32,597 nucleotides of DNA from Paenibacillus alginolyticus DSM 5050 = NBRC 15375 (GCF_000422905.1 NZ_AUGY01000092.1:1-32597); one strand, 5' to 3'; shown: positions 24,440 to 30,891, numbered from the stretch's first letter. The notes: generated from the sequence alone by a model not told the origin. A program made the numbers and translations.

Positions 24440-25165
24440 ATGAAAAATGTAAAGTCGATAGCAAGTGGGTTCATTTTGGGAGCGATATTATTCGGTGGTG
24501 TTTCCTATGCAACATCGGAAGCAGTAAAATTGGACGCTTATTTTGGAGTAAAATTAGTACAAAATGGTATTGATAAAACTTCAAAAGAAGATGACCTTAA
24601 ACCTTTTATAACGAACGGCCGGACTTATGTTCCGTTAAAGGCGGTTGGGGATCTGCTTGGCGTAGATATCACGTGGGATGGAGACAATACGGCTGTTAAT
24701 ATCGGAAGAAAATTAGATGGAGTATCGCTTCCGGTTGCAAATGGTGTAAAAACAGTGAACGAGGGCTATTTAAAATATGCCGTTTCACAAGATCAACCTA
24801 TGATGATTAATGGGAAATCGTATGGATCAAAAGGATATAAAGTCTTTACAGAACATAATAATTTTCACGATACCAAAGCATTAGATTTAACGTTCGCTTA
24901 TAATTTAAACGGGCAGTATTCGTCACTGACATTCGCTATTGGAACAGACGACGATAATGTAGATAAAAACATTAGTAGTACAGTCACTTTTACTGATCAG
25001 GACGGTAAAATTTTGAATTCATTCGTATTAAGTAAAGGATCAATTCAAGAAGCAGTAACCCTGAATATTAAAGGGGTTACACAGTTAAACATGAAGCTAA
25101 GTAGGGAGAAGAATATTTCAATTAATACTCAGGCAATAGATCTAATTAACCCAGTATTAAAATAA
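24440..25165 (+). CDS. Secreted protein with copper-amine-oxidase-N stalk domain
   Basis: The 241-residue protein has a signal sequence (MKNVKSIASGFILGAILFGGVSYA). A stalk domain follows with the telltale FITNGRTYVPLKAVGDLLGVDITWDGD (split here: FITNGRTYVPLKAV then GDLLGVDITWDGD). The C-terminal 140 residues are beta-rich (LDLTFAYNLNGQYSSLTFAI) and resemble NPCBM-type carbohydrate-binding modules. Such proteins are abundant in Paenibacillus and lie outside the membrane; most are uncharacterised. ATG 24440 follows AAGGGAG at a rather long 13 nt. The gene is visibly richer in A+T than the T4SS genes, so it may be a later addition. It may help with cell-surface contact, but that is a guess. Confidence 0.75.
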   Translation: MKNVKSIASGFILGAILFGGVSYATSEAVKLDAYFGVKLVQNGIDKTSKEDDLKPFITNGRTYVPLKAVGDLLGVDITWDGDNTAVNIGRKLDGVSLPVANGVKTVNEGYLKYAVSQDQPMMINGKSYGSKGYKVFTEHNNFHDTKALDLTFAYNLNGQYSSLTFAIGTDDDNVDKNISSTVTFTDQDGKILNSFVLSKGSIQEAVTLNIKGVTQLNMKLSREKNISINTQAIDLINPVLK

Positions 25166-25393
25166 CGGAGAACGATAGTTTGAATGAGGTAGCGACAGTC
25201 TAGGACTTTATTTTCACGTCCCTAGTTGCTGTTGTGTCATTAGGTTGATCAGTCTAAAACTCAATTTCAAAAGCTGACTGTCTTGCTACTCAAAAACCGT
25301 ATCAATTCAACACTCTCAGTCTAATACTATATTTTCACCATACAGTAGTCGCCCTTCATTGGTGACTATTGTTTTCTTTTCTAAAAGGATATA
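25166..25393. other. Gene-free stretch with imperfect inverted repeats
   Basis: No gene seen. CTAGGAC/GTCCCTAG forms a stem at about 25200-25225 and may end the upstream transcript, though without a T-run. A longer imperfect inverted repeat, GTAGCGACAGTC near 25189 and GACTGTCTTGCTAC near 25277, brackets about 100 bp. Confidence 0.4.
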
Positions 25394-25448
25394 TTGACAA
25401 ATTTCCTTACTCTGCCTTACTATAAAATGGAAGTAAGGCGAAGTAAGG
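25394..25448 (+). promoter_or_regulatory. Promoter with a four-box operator for the AbrB-like regulator
   Basis: TTGACA (25394-25399) is followed by a TACTATAAAAT-type -10 region. Four copies of the heptamer CCTTACT or its complement AGTAAGG occur at 25405-25411, 25415-25421, 25432-25438 and 25442-25448. They form an exactly symmetrical dyad centred between 25426 and 25427, with 10-bp spacing within each arm. They cover the spacer, the -10 and the start point, as expected of an autorepression operator. Confidence 0.7.
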
Positions 25449-25459
25449 AGTTGAGTCAT

Positions 25460-25921
25460 TTGTTCTATTCGAAGATTACCAGCAAGGGGCAAACAACGGT
25501 GCCTATGGAGATCCGCAAGCGCTTGGGCCTTCAAGAAGGCTCGATTATTAAATACTCGTTCAACGAAAACGGAGAAGTAGTCCTGAAAAAAGATACATTA
25601 ACAACTCTCATGGAAAACGGCCTTCGGTTTTTTTATTTCAATGCTTCTGGCAGGTGCTTTGAGATTTTCCGTGACAAGACCCGAAGCGAGGTTGATCAGG
25701 AGTGGTTGAACGACCAACGGATGCATAACCGGGAACGCAATTTTAAATCGATGGTCATCCACGAGGCTCAGCTTGGATATTTGAGGGATTCAATGCTCCA
25801 GGAGACTTTTATTCCGATCGTAAATCCCGAGGCGATTAATTTATATCATTCTTTGGGGCTATTGACCGATGAAGAATTTGATCTCTTTCAAGAGAGGAAA
25901 AGGATCCGTGATCAGCGATGA
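25460..25921 (+). CDS. AbrB/SpoVT-family transcriptional regulator, 153 aa
   Basis: Residues 3-45 form a clear SpoVT-AbrB swapped-hairpin domain: SKITSKGQTTVPMEIRKRLGL then EGSIIKYSFNENGEVVLKK (split after GL). The remaining 105 residues are helical and charged, longer than in simple antitoxin-type members. TTG 25460 is chosen because AAGGAG lies 9 nt before it; an ATG at 25428 is inside the operator and has no ribosome site. The four-box operator over the promoter strongly suggests that the protein represses its own operon. It overlaps the next gene by the sequence ATGA. AbrB-type regulators with a toxin partner are common, but the next gene does not resemble a toxin. Confidence 0.8.
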   Translation: MFYSKITSKGQTTVPMEIRKRLGLQEGSIIKYSFNENGEVVLKKDTLTTLMENGLRFFYFNASGRCFEIFRDKTRSEVDQEWLNDQRMHNRERNFKSMVIHEAQLGYLRDSMLQETFIPIVNPEAINLYHSLGLLTDEEFDLFQERKRIRDQR

Positions 25922-26559
25922 ATAATTTTGAGGAACGCCGACAGCTTTTCCAAGAGATATATGAGAAACTCATTTTGCCGTTTCCACCTGGTACAGTTGA
26001 GCTCAAAAATCAAAATCATGCGAGTGCTCATATTCCGGTACAGGCGTATCAGCATCGGGTCAACGTAGCTGCCGGTAACTTTGCATCATGGAGGCTTACA
26101 ACAGAACATCCGATTATCCATGAAAATGAAAAGTTGCTCGAAATGCGCGGGGTACTGCAGATCGTCGATGCGAGCTATGAAGGCCAAGGCTTCATTGAAT
26201 TTGAGCGCGATGAGCGGACCAAGCGCATCAAGTATTTTAACGAGCGTTGCAAAGCAGCTGCCAGCCTTGCATTCGTGGATGCATGCGATTGTTTTGAAAT
26301 GGGATGGATCGATTTGGGGCGGAAGTGGTCCAAGAATCCAGGAACGGGAGTCCTCGAGCGAACTGGTGGTTCGGTTGACCGATCTAATGATAAAGTCGTG
26401 GAAACACGACGCCAGTGTATTTTCCCCGGTTGCAACAAGTTCGTAGATGAGAAGCTGCTGAATTTGTATGAATGGAAAAACGCTCAGTGTGAAGAGCATA
26501 TACCCGATCACGTTAAGCGAAAATATCTAAAGAAGATGGAGGAGCAGGCTAATGGTTGA
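25918..26559 (+). CDS. Rad52-like single-strand annealing protein with C-terminal zinc motif
   Basis: The first 140 of 213 residues follow the Rad52/DdrA/Sak pattern: LPFPPGTVELK, then IPVQAYQHRVNVAAGNFASW with the conserved Tyr, Arg and W. A strand pair comes next (GVLQIVDASYEGQGFIE), then a helix with AAASLAFVDACDCFEMGW, matching the K-x-A-x-x-D/A-AFxxAC helix of the family. A C-terminal extension, CIFPGCNKF and later CEEHIPDH, looks like a small zinc site. Such proteins pair complementary single strands in plasmid and phage recombination. The start overlaps the AbrB-like gene's stop; the end overlaps the next start. The assignment rests on pattern only and could be wrong in detail. Confidence 0.5.
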   Translation: MNNFEERRQLFQEIYEKLILPFPPGTVELKNQNHASAHIPVQAYQHRVNVAAGNFASWRLTTEHPIIHENEKLLEMRGVLQIVDASYEGQGFIEFERDERTKRIKYFNERCKAAASLAFVDACDCFEMGWIDLGRKWSKNPGTGVLERTGGSVDRSNDKVVETRRQCIFPGCNKFVDEKLLNLYEWKNAQCEEHIPDHVKRKYLKKMEEQANG

Positions 26560-27121
26560 CCAGAGTAAAAGGCCCTTGATACCCTCTTGCTCTCTGTGCG
26601 CCCGCTTCGACTCGTTAAGAGGGGTATGCGGCATGAACGGTGAGAACAAAGAGGTCTTTGATACAGAAAGCGCAGCGAGATGCCAGGAAGAAGGACGGTT
26701 TATTCGTTACATCAATGCAATTCCAAACAGTTACAATTTCTACAGTCTGGACGAGCAAATACCGATTTTCCAACCCGATCTGTCTCGAATTCCACGTGAT
26801 GCAAAGGGACTGCCGTTGGTCGTTAAAACGAATCGTGGGCTTGAGCGGGCGGTACCTGCCTATGAGGGGCTCACATTGCGCGTAGACCCTGTGTTTGGCG
26901 AGGTGCCAACCGTCTTTACCTATCAGGGACAAAGAGAGATGATTCATCGTCTCGGTGTTCATTTGGCCAAGCAGGTTGCGGAGCGGGAGGGTGTGCCTCT
27001 TGACGTTCTTCCGGAAGAAGAGAGTTCTGAGGGATGTCCTGAATACATAAATGATTTTATGGAGGAAGAACGGATCCGCGAAACGGTAAGAAATCGCAGC
27101 AGAGAACGGTGGGATTGGTGA
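26552..27121 (+). CDS. Unknown protein, 189 aa, with N-terminal cysteine motif
   Basis: The frame opens at ATG 26552, inside the end of the Rad52-like gene, with GATGGAGGAGC upstream. The N-terminus has CSLCARF, VCGMNGE and ARCQEEGR, four cysteines that could bind zinc or an iron-sulfur cluster. The middle contains a Pro-rich stretch and a beta-rich patch (LTLRVDPVFGEVPTVFTY). The C-terminus is helical and very charged (MEEERIRETVRNRSRERWDW). Co-transcription with a probable recombination protein suggests a DNA-related role. I do not recognise the family. Confidence 0.7.
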   Translation: MVDQSKRPLIPSCSLCARFDSLRGVCGMNGENKEVFDTESAARCQEEGRFIRYINAIPNSYNFYSLDEQIPIFQPDLSRIPRDAKGLPLVVKTNRGLERAVPAYEGLTLRVDPVFGEVPTVFTYQGQREMIHRLGVHLAKQVAEREGVPLDVLPEEESSEGCPEYINDFMEEERIRETVRNRSRERWDW

Positions 27122-27408
27122 TGGACAAAGAGTTTACGATTAACGCAGCACGAACGGCGATGATTAGCGATCTACTGGAGGCATACAAGCGTCTTCATCA
27201 AGCGGGTGTGGAGAGGGAAGAGAATCTGGAGAAATTGATGCTCACTTACAGCCCGGTAGATGGCCTTTCAATTGCCGGCGCCATTGATGTCATTCGGGTT
27301 CGTGGATATGCATACGAGTCAGTGGAACTAGGGAAAGGGTTTGAAAAGAGTATTCACTTTCCACGGGAGCTGCTGATACGATTTGGATTAATTGATAACG
27401 CTCACTAA
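27121..27408 (+). CDS. Unknown small helical protein, 95 aa
   Basis: The ATG at 27121 overlaps the previous stop (TGATG), so the gene is translationally coupled and belongs to the AbrB-controlled operon. The product is mostly helical at the N-terminus (MISDLLEAYKRLHQAGVEREENLEKLM), then mixed. It has no membrane segment or cysteine. It is probably the last gene of the operon. No function can be given. Confidence 0.65.
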   Translation: MDKEFTINAARTAMISDLLEAYKRLHQAGVEREENLEKLMLTYSPVDGLSIAGAIDVIRVRGYAYESVELGKGFEKSIHFPRELLIRFGLIDNAH

Positions 27409-27515
27409 ATTGTATTTCCTCAAAAAAAGTATCCTTTCGATAAAATTGTTTAGTTCAAACAAGAACAACCCCTTATAATTTGAGTTAATAGGTACGGATA
27501 AAGGAGTTGTACTAT

Positions 27516-27707
27516 ATGATCTATGCTGATAATCATTGTGATAATTGTAGAGAGTTTGTTGTAGTGAGTCTTTTAATTGAAAACCCTCCTACAGTAAATG
27601 AGGAGGGTTTAAAGGAATTTAAGATGGAAATGTGTGTTGGTGGCACGGACGATCCGGTTAATTTCATTCCTTTTTTTCTACTCGCTGAGCAAGCTCTTGT
27701 AAATTAA
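27516..27707 (+). CDS. Small protein with CxxC motif, 63 aa
   Basis: ATG 27516 lies 9-10 nt after AAGGAG. The product MIYADNHCDNCREFVVV... has one CxxC pair and a later cysteine, like a half zinc ribbon. A perfect hairpin, AAACCCTCCT/AGGAGGGTTT (around 27583-27612), lies inside the frame. The 3' end overlaps the leftward gene 27664-28323 by 44 bp, tail to tail. A TATAAT at about 27474 may be its promoter. Real but unrecognised. Confidence 0.5.
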   Translation: MIYADNHCDNCREFVVVSLLIENPPTVNEEGLKEFKMEMCVGGTDDPVNFIPFFLLAEQALVN

Positions 27708-28323
27708 AATTCATGTACCACATGCCATTGTCATGAACCTCTGCGTCCCCATGGTCATCCTGAAACATGACCATGGGGATATTCTGAACCTTAATTTCCT
27801 CGCCGTTCTTGAACTGCAAGATAACATCGTGACTTACTTCGTTATCTTTCCTCTGAATGGGCGGGGATATTTTTACTTTTGCAAGTGATTCATTCTTTGT
27901 AATCCGATCAGCGAGTGATTTGGACTTTTCGGTGATGTCGGCAACCTTCTTGCTGTCGTAGTCGGAATGGGAAAGATAAGGGCTCACAAAGCTCGAAGCA
28001 ATTGTCGGATCACCGAGCTGGAGCTGCGCGATTAGAGACATCAATTGATATGCGGATGTAAACTCCGGATCTCCCAAAACTGCTTCATGACTACCCTCGA
28101 CTTCATCAACATATTTCTTGTACCCGTCGTTTCTTAGCCATAACGGTGTTCGATAATTACCGTCTACTTCGTTGGCCACATCCCAATCTAGCTCGATTTT
28201 CATTTCACCGACAATTGGTCTTACTTCCTTTGGCTTCTCATCGCTAATCTTTGAGCCAAAGAAATACACTCCGATCAAGCCATATACAAGCAAGAAAATA
28301 AATGTCACTCTTTTTAATATCAT
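27664..28323 (-). CDS. Membrane-anchored extracellular protein, 219 aa, unknown
   Basis: The N-terminus (MILKRVTFIFLLVYGLIGVYFFG) is a signal anchor. The rest is soluble and would lie outside: a helical part (EFTSAYQLMSLIAQLQL) and strands near the end (SHDVILQFKNGEEIKV, MWYMNFNLQEL). There is no lipobox cysteine. AGAGGGG precedes the ATG by 8 nt. A leader terminator hairpin (28339-28374) and an extended -10 promoter (28420) lie upstream, the same build as several rightward units. It could be an immunity or surface-exclusion type protein, but nothing shows this directly. Confidence 0.7.
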   Translation of the reverse strand: MILKRVTFIFLLVYGLIGVYFFGSKISDEKPKEVRPIVGEMKIELDWDVANEVDGNYRTPLWLRNDGYKKYVDEVEGSHEAVLGDPEFTSAYQLMSLIAQLQLGDPTIASSFVSPYLSHSDYDSKKVADITEKSKSLADRITKNESLAKVKISPPIQRKDNEVSHDVILQFKNGEEIKVQNIPMVMFQDDHGDAEVHDNGMWYMNFNLQELAQRVEKKE

Positions 28324-28338
28324 TAAGGAACCCCTCTC

Positions 28339-28374
28339 AAAAAAAATAAAAACACCAAGTCATAACGACCGGTG
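28339..28374 (-). terminator. Leader terminator/attenuator of the leftward membrane protein gene
   Basis: On the minus strand CACC (28374-28371) and GGTG (28356-28353) enclose an inner GTC/GAC stem, followed by a T-rich run down to 28339. It lies between the minus-strand promoter and the ATG at 28323. Confidence 0.6.
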
Positions 28375-28419
28375 CTTCCGACGCTTTCTGTTAAATTGTA
28401 GATGCTGTTCATGCCATTA

Positions 28420-28449
28420 ATTATATCAGAATTTACGAAGGAGTGTAGA
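28420..28449 (-). promoter_or_regulatory. Promoter of the leftward membrane protein gene
   Basis: On the minus strand TATAAT (28425-28420) is preceded by TG one base upstream (extended -10). A partial -35, TCTACA (28449-28444), lies 18 bp away. It is back to back with the rightward promoter at 28469. Confidence 0.6.
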
Positions 28450-28468
28450 AGCATTTTGCTCGATTAAC

Positions 28469-28497
28469 TTCAAAGATACGGGTGTTTATGCTATAAT
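28469..28497 (+). promoter_or_regulatory. Promoter of the HTH/Spo0E-like unit
   Basis: TATAAT (28492-28497) with TG one base upstream (extended -10) and a weak -35, TTCAAA, 17 bp away. A leader of about 95 nt follows before the start codon. Confidence 0.65.
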
Positions 28498-28534
28498 CAG
28501 ATCATCGAATAACGTTTTTTTCTACGGAAGTGTG

Positions 28535-28572
28535 AAGCACGCACGGGCCCATTGGCGCCTTGCGTGCTTTTT
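28535..28572 (+). terminator. Leader terminator/attenuator of the HTH gene
   Basis: AAGCACGCA (28535-28543) pairs with TGCGTGCTT (28561-28569) and a T-run follows. The ribosome site AAGGAG begins 9 bp later. Again a terminator stands between promoter and first gene. Confidence 0.75.
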
Positions 28573-28596
28573 GCGTTAAAAAGGAGTTGGTTTACC

Positions 28597-28908
28597 GTGA
28601 TGCCCAGAATTAAGGAGATCGAAGGGAAGTCCAATGTAGAAAAACATGAGACGATTTCAATGATTCGATCCCAGCACAGTATAAACGAGATTTGTGAGGC
28701 TTGGGGGATCTGCTTAGGGACGTATTACAATCTGATGCGTCGATGGGGGATTGATTTATCGGAAGTGCACCGCCGCAAGAGGAAATTACAAAAAGGCAGC
28801 CAGAATCCACATAACAATCCTGGTAGAGAAAACTTTGCCCCTGCTCGTTTGGCGATTCTTCTACTGAAGGAGCTGGATGGCGATTCATTTTCTGGACACC
28901 ATACGTGA
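28597..28908 (+). CDS. Small helix-turn-helix DNA-binding protein, 103 aa
   Basis: GTG 28597 lies 10 nt after AAGGAG; ATG 28600 is the alternative. The segment TISMIRSQHSINEICEAWGI followed by CLGTYYNLMRRWGID is a plausible helix-turn-helix like those of transposase and resolvase N-termini, with a recognition helix around GTYYNLMRRWG. The tail is basic (RRKRKLQKGSQNPHNNPGREN), which favours DNA binding. It heads a three-gene run with overlapping or close starts. It may regulate this unit or the divergent gene. Confidence 0.6.
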   Translation: MMPRIKEIEGKSNVEKHETISMIRSQHSINEICEAWGICLGTYYNLMRRWGIDLSEVHRRKRKLQKGSQNPHNNPGRENFAPARLAILLLKELDGDSFSGHHT

Positions 28909-29401
28909 CCGGATCGCATCGTCAAGCGGCCCGTTTAATGTAAATGTGATCATTGAATTATTGCAGCAAGAGGGGGACTCAGGTGATGTGGGGCTGCTGC
29001 CGCTTGTAATCTTCAAGGGTCTTCCGATGGATGAGAAGGTTCGTCTTTTAGCAAGGTGGGTGAAAAACGACCAACATAGGGATGCCTTGTTACGATTCTG
29101 GGGTATTGATATTTTTGGATTTTTTGGCCTTTTGGGCGAAATGAAGGTGCCGATGGTTAGGGTCTTGGAGGAGAAACACCAACTGCTTCTAGAAGCCACG
29201 AAATTGCAGTCAAAGGAACAGGTCAGAGGTTACGACTCAAAGCAGTGCACTGCACAAAGCAGGCTGTATGAGCTTTCTGGAGGCTGCACGAGAGCATCGT
29301 TGGAGAGGGATCTGCTGTACTTAACTCGTCTTATCATGTCATGTACTCTTTTGAAATACAGAGTCGAAATTCGGATTGAAGAACTAGAAGGAGGTCGTTA
29401 A
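28877..29401 (+). CDS. Unknown protein, 174 aa
   Basis: ATG 28877 lies 4-5 nt after GAAGGAG and overlaps the HTH gene by 32 bp. The product is mainly helical, with a Phe/Gly-rich central piece (FWGIDIFGFFGLLGEM) and a heptad-like stretch (VLEEKHQLLLEATKLQSKEQ). The C-terminus is helical (LERDLLYLTRLIMSCTLLK). No clear membrane segment or catalytic motif is seen. It lies in an operon between the HTH gene and the Spo0E-like gene. Not recognised. Confidence 0.65.
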   Translation: MAIHFLDTIRDRIASSSGPFNVNVIIELLQQEGDSGDVGLLPLVIFKGLPMDEKVRLLARWVKNDQHRDALLRFWGIDIFGFFGLLGEMKVPMVRVLEEKHQLLLEATKLQSKEQVRGYDSKQCTAQSRLYELSGGCTRASLERDLLYLTRLIMSCTLLKYRVEIRIEELEGGR

Positions 29402-29402
29402 T

Positions 29403-29609
29403 TTGATGTCTCATGAAGCGGAAGTTGGAGGAGACGCCAAACAAGTCCTCATTGCGGTCGAAAGATTGCGGGAGGAGTTGCACGATACCTATAATCAGTT
29501 CGGAAAAATGTCTCCCCTGATTCTACTGAAATCGGAGGAGCTCGATAATATGTTGAATCGTTATCATGGCTTGCTTCTGCAGCGTTCAGTGCACTTCACT
29601 CGCCCTTGA
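29403..29609 (+). CDS. Spo0E-like aspartyl-phosphate phosphatase
   Basis: The 68-residue product has the two-helix form of the Spo0E family: VLIAVERLREELHDTYNQFG, a short turn, then LLKSEELDNMLNRYHGLLL with SEELD at the position of the family signature SQELD. Such proteins remove phosphate from Spo0A and delay sporulation. TTG 29403 lies 9 nt after GGAGG; ATG 29406 is close. On a mobile element such a gene could hold the host in a transfer-competent state. The signature has one changed residue, so activity is not certain. Confidence 0.6.
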   Translation: MMSHEAEVGGDAKQVLIAVERLREELHDTYNQFGKMSPLILLKSEELDNMLNRYHGLLLQRSVHFTRP

Positions 29610-29614
29610 GATGA

Positions 29615-29744
29615 CCGGCATTCTGTAAAACTCGGTGCTGCTGCCGGGTTGAAAGAAGGGAAGCGCTCTTATACGAAAAATCTAAAGACTGGGGAAGAGA
29701 CAGTACTCAGAGCATACATTTGCCAGTTTAATTTCACAACATAA
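29615..29744 (+). pseudogene. Possible remnant of a small gene
   Basis: A frame without a start codon reads DDRHSVKLGAAAGLKEGKR, then SYTKNLKTGEETVLRAYICQ and FNFTT, ending at TAA 29742-29744. The composition looks protein-like and the frame opens right after the Spo0E-like gene. There is no ribosome site. It may be the decayed end of a former gene. Confidence 0.25.
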
Positions 29745-29770
29745 AAAACGCCAAAGTAACAGCTGAACTT

Positions 29771-29777
29771 TTCGACA
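29771..29777 (-). promoter_or_regulatory. Possible Spo0A box (TTCGACA)
   Basis: TTCGACA is the complement of TGTCGAA, an exact 0A-box match. It is about 60 bp before a TATAAT (29833-29838) that may drive the 55-aa gene, and just downstream of the Spo0E-like gene. Confidence 0.3.
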
Positions 29778-29883
29778 AAAATAATCCATATCTCTCACCT
29801 ATAAGGCGACAACAATTGCTTAATTGCGTTCCTATAATAGAGTTAGTTAGAATTTATGTCCACATTATGGAGGAATGATCCGC

Positions 29884-30051
29884 ATGGACAAGCAATTCTT
29901 AAACTTACTTCACAAGTTAAATCGTCGAGATGAGTTAAGATCAAGACTCATTATCGAAGGTTTAAAACACTCACTCAAGCGAGAGCTGAGTTCTGTTCGT
30001 AGATTTCTATTCAATATTAAGAAACGTCAATTTGTAGCAAAAGGCTGGTAG
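29884..30051 (+). CDS. Small basic protein, 55 aa
   Basis: ATG 29884 lies 10 nt after GGAGG. The product is rich in Arg and Lys (LLHKLNRRDELRSRL, LKRELSSVRRFLFNIKKRQF) and predicted fully helical, so nucleic-acid binding is possible. A TATAAT lies 45 bp upstream and a perfect terminator starts 12 bp downstream, so it is a complete single-gene unit although short. No family recognised. Confidence 0.6.
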   Translation: MDKQFLNLLHKLNRRDELRSRLIIEGLKHSLKRELSSVRRFLFNIKKRQFVAKGW

Positions 30052-30062
30052 TAGATAAATAA

Positions 30063-30103
30063 AAAGACTGAAACTGCATCAATAGCAGTTTTCAGTCTTT
30101 TTT
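30063..30103 (+). terminator. Strong intrinsic terminator after the 55-aa gene
   Basis: AAAGACTGAAACTGC (30063-30077) pairs with GCAGTTTTCAGTCTTT (30085-30100) and a T-run follows. The flanking A-run suggests that it may work in both directions. Confidence 0.85.
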
Positions 30104-30298
30104 AGCAAGAACGCATATATCAAATATCATTAGGCTTCCATAGAACCTGAATATTGTTCTTCAATTTTTATTAATCTCCTAGTAACAATGTGAATTTTCT
30201 TCATTAGAATAGATTGATATATACAGAACATTCGTTTGAGAACATGATAGTAATTATGATAAGTTAATACCATACGAAATATTTCATAATGATTAGAG

Positions 30299-30559
30299 GT
30301 GCTCGTTCTGCTTTTATCATATCAATGCGGGTATTGTGCTCAAAATAATAATTTAAGTCTTGAAGAGCGCATTAATATCGCACTCTCAATAAAAAAAGAA
30401 ACACTTTATACATGTGCTAGTTGTAATCAGACAAAATTTATTGCGTCCAGCCGTAATCGCGCTAATATTGAACCAATTAATGAAGCTCGTGATGAAGAAA
30501 TAATCGAACTAGGTAATAACGAGATCAATCTGGCAGTTGAGCAATTACAATTGTTCTAG
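30299..30559 (+). CDS. Small zinc-ribbon protein, 86 aa, with clamp-binding-like C-terminus
   Basis: CGYC and, 29 residues later, CASC form a two-knuckle zinc ribbon. A polar helical part follows, and the last residues are EQLQLF, which fits the beta-clamp-binding consensus QLxLF at the extreme C-terminus. The start is uncertain: GTG 30299 lies within the only AGGTG, and CTG 30308 is better spaced but rare. Stop TAG 30557-30559. It stands alone. The 195 bp before it (30104-30298) are A+T-rich and hold no other convincing gene. Confidence 0.6.
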   Translation: MLVLLLSYQCGYCAQNNNLSLEERINIALSIKKETLYTCASCNQTKFIASSRNRANIEPINEARDEEIIELGNNEINLAVEQLQLF

Positions 30560-30600
30560 TACTATTCTGGTGAGTTAACTTCCTTTGTCGCAATTACATG

Positions 30601-30663
30601 TCAGTTTTCTTGGCTGATCGGAAATACAGCGGAACGAAGTGAGGATGTGTCTTGACCTGCCAT
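30601..30663 (-). CDS. Possible 20-aa peptide gene
   Basis: On the minus strand a perfect AAAGGAGG lies 9 nt before ATG 30663, coding MAGQDTSSLRSAVFPISQEN. The strong site argues for translation; the short product may be a truncated gene. It follows the frame at 30694-30825 by 30 bp. Confidence 0.3.
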   Translation of the reverse strand: MAGQDTSSLRSAVFPISQEN

Positions 30664-30693
30664 AGCTTCGAACCTCCTTTTTTCCGTGGTTAA

Positions 30694-30825
30694 TCAATCT
30701 AAGAAGACTGTAAATCTGCTGTCTGGTACTCCCGGTTGTTTAGGATTATTAGCTCGCATTACACGCATCGCTGCTTCTCTAATCAAATAGTTCGTGTATA
30801 TCCCTGCCGGATAGCAGATGAACAC
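30694..30825 (-). CDS. Possible small membrane ORF or gene remnant
   Basis: From GTG 30825 the frame codes 43 residues, with a Pro-Gly-containing hydrophobic start and a soluble end (NNPKQPGVPDSRF). The frame is open for 13 more residues upstream (KQNPSAAATLTFLVFICYP), which completes a membrane helix, but no start codon with a ribosome site is present. It may be a small membrane protein that lost its start. Confidence 0.3.
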   Translation of the reverse strand: MFICYPAGIYTNYLIREAAMRVMRANNPKQPGVPDSRFTVFLD

Positions 30826-30891
30826 AAGAAAGGTCAGGGTTGCAGCTGCGGAGGGGTTTTGTTTGAACGACTATAAATTGAGGGAATGGTA

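Noticed and set aside
25460..26559. AbrB-like gene and its neighbour as a toxin-antitoxin pair
   Set aside because: The neighbour has a Rad52-like pattern with a zinc motif and no PIN, MazF or Doc feature, and the regulator is much longer than typical antitoxins.
30104..30298. A 24-codon leftward frame (MKKIHIVTRRLI...) before the zinc-ribbon gene
   Set aside because: No ribosome binding site and no neighbouring signal supports it.
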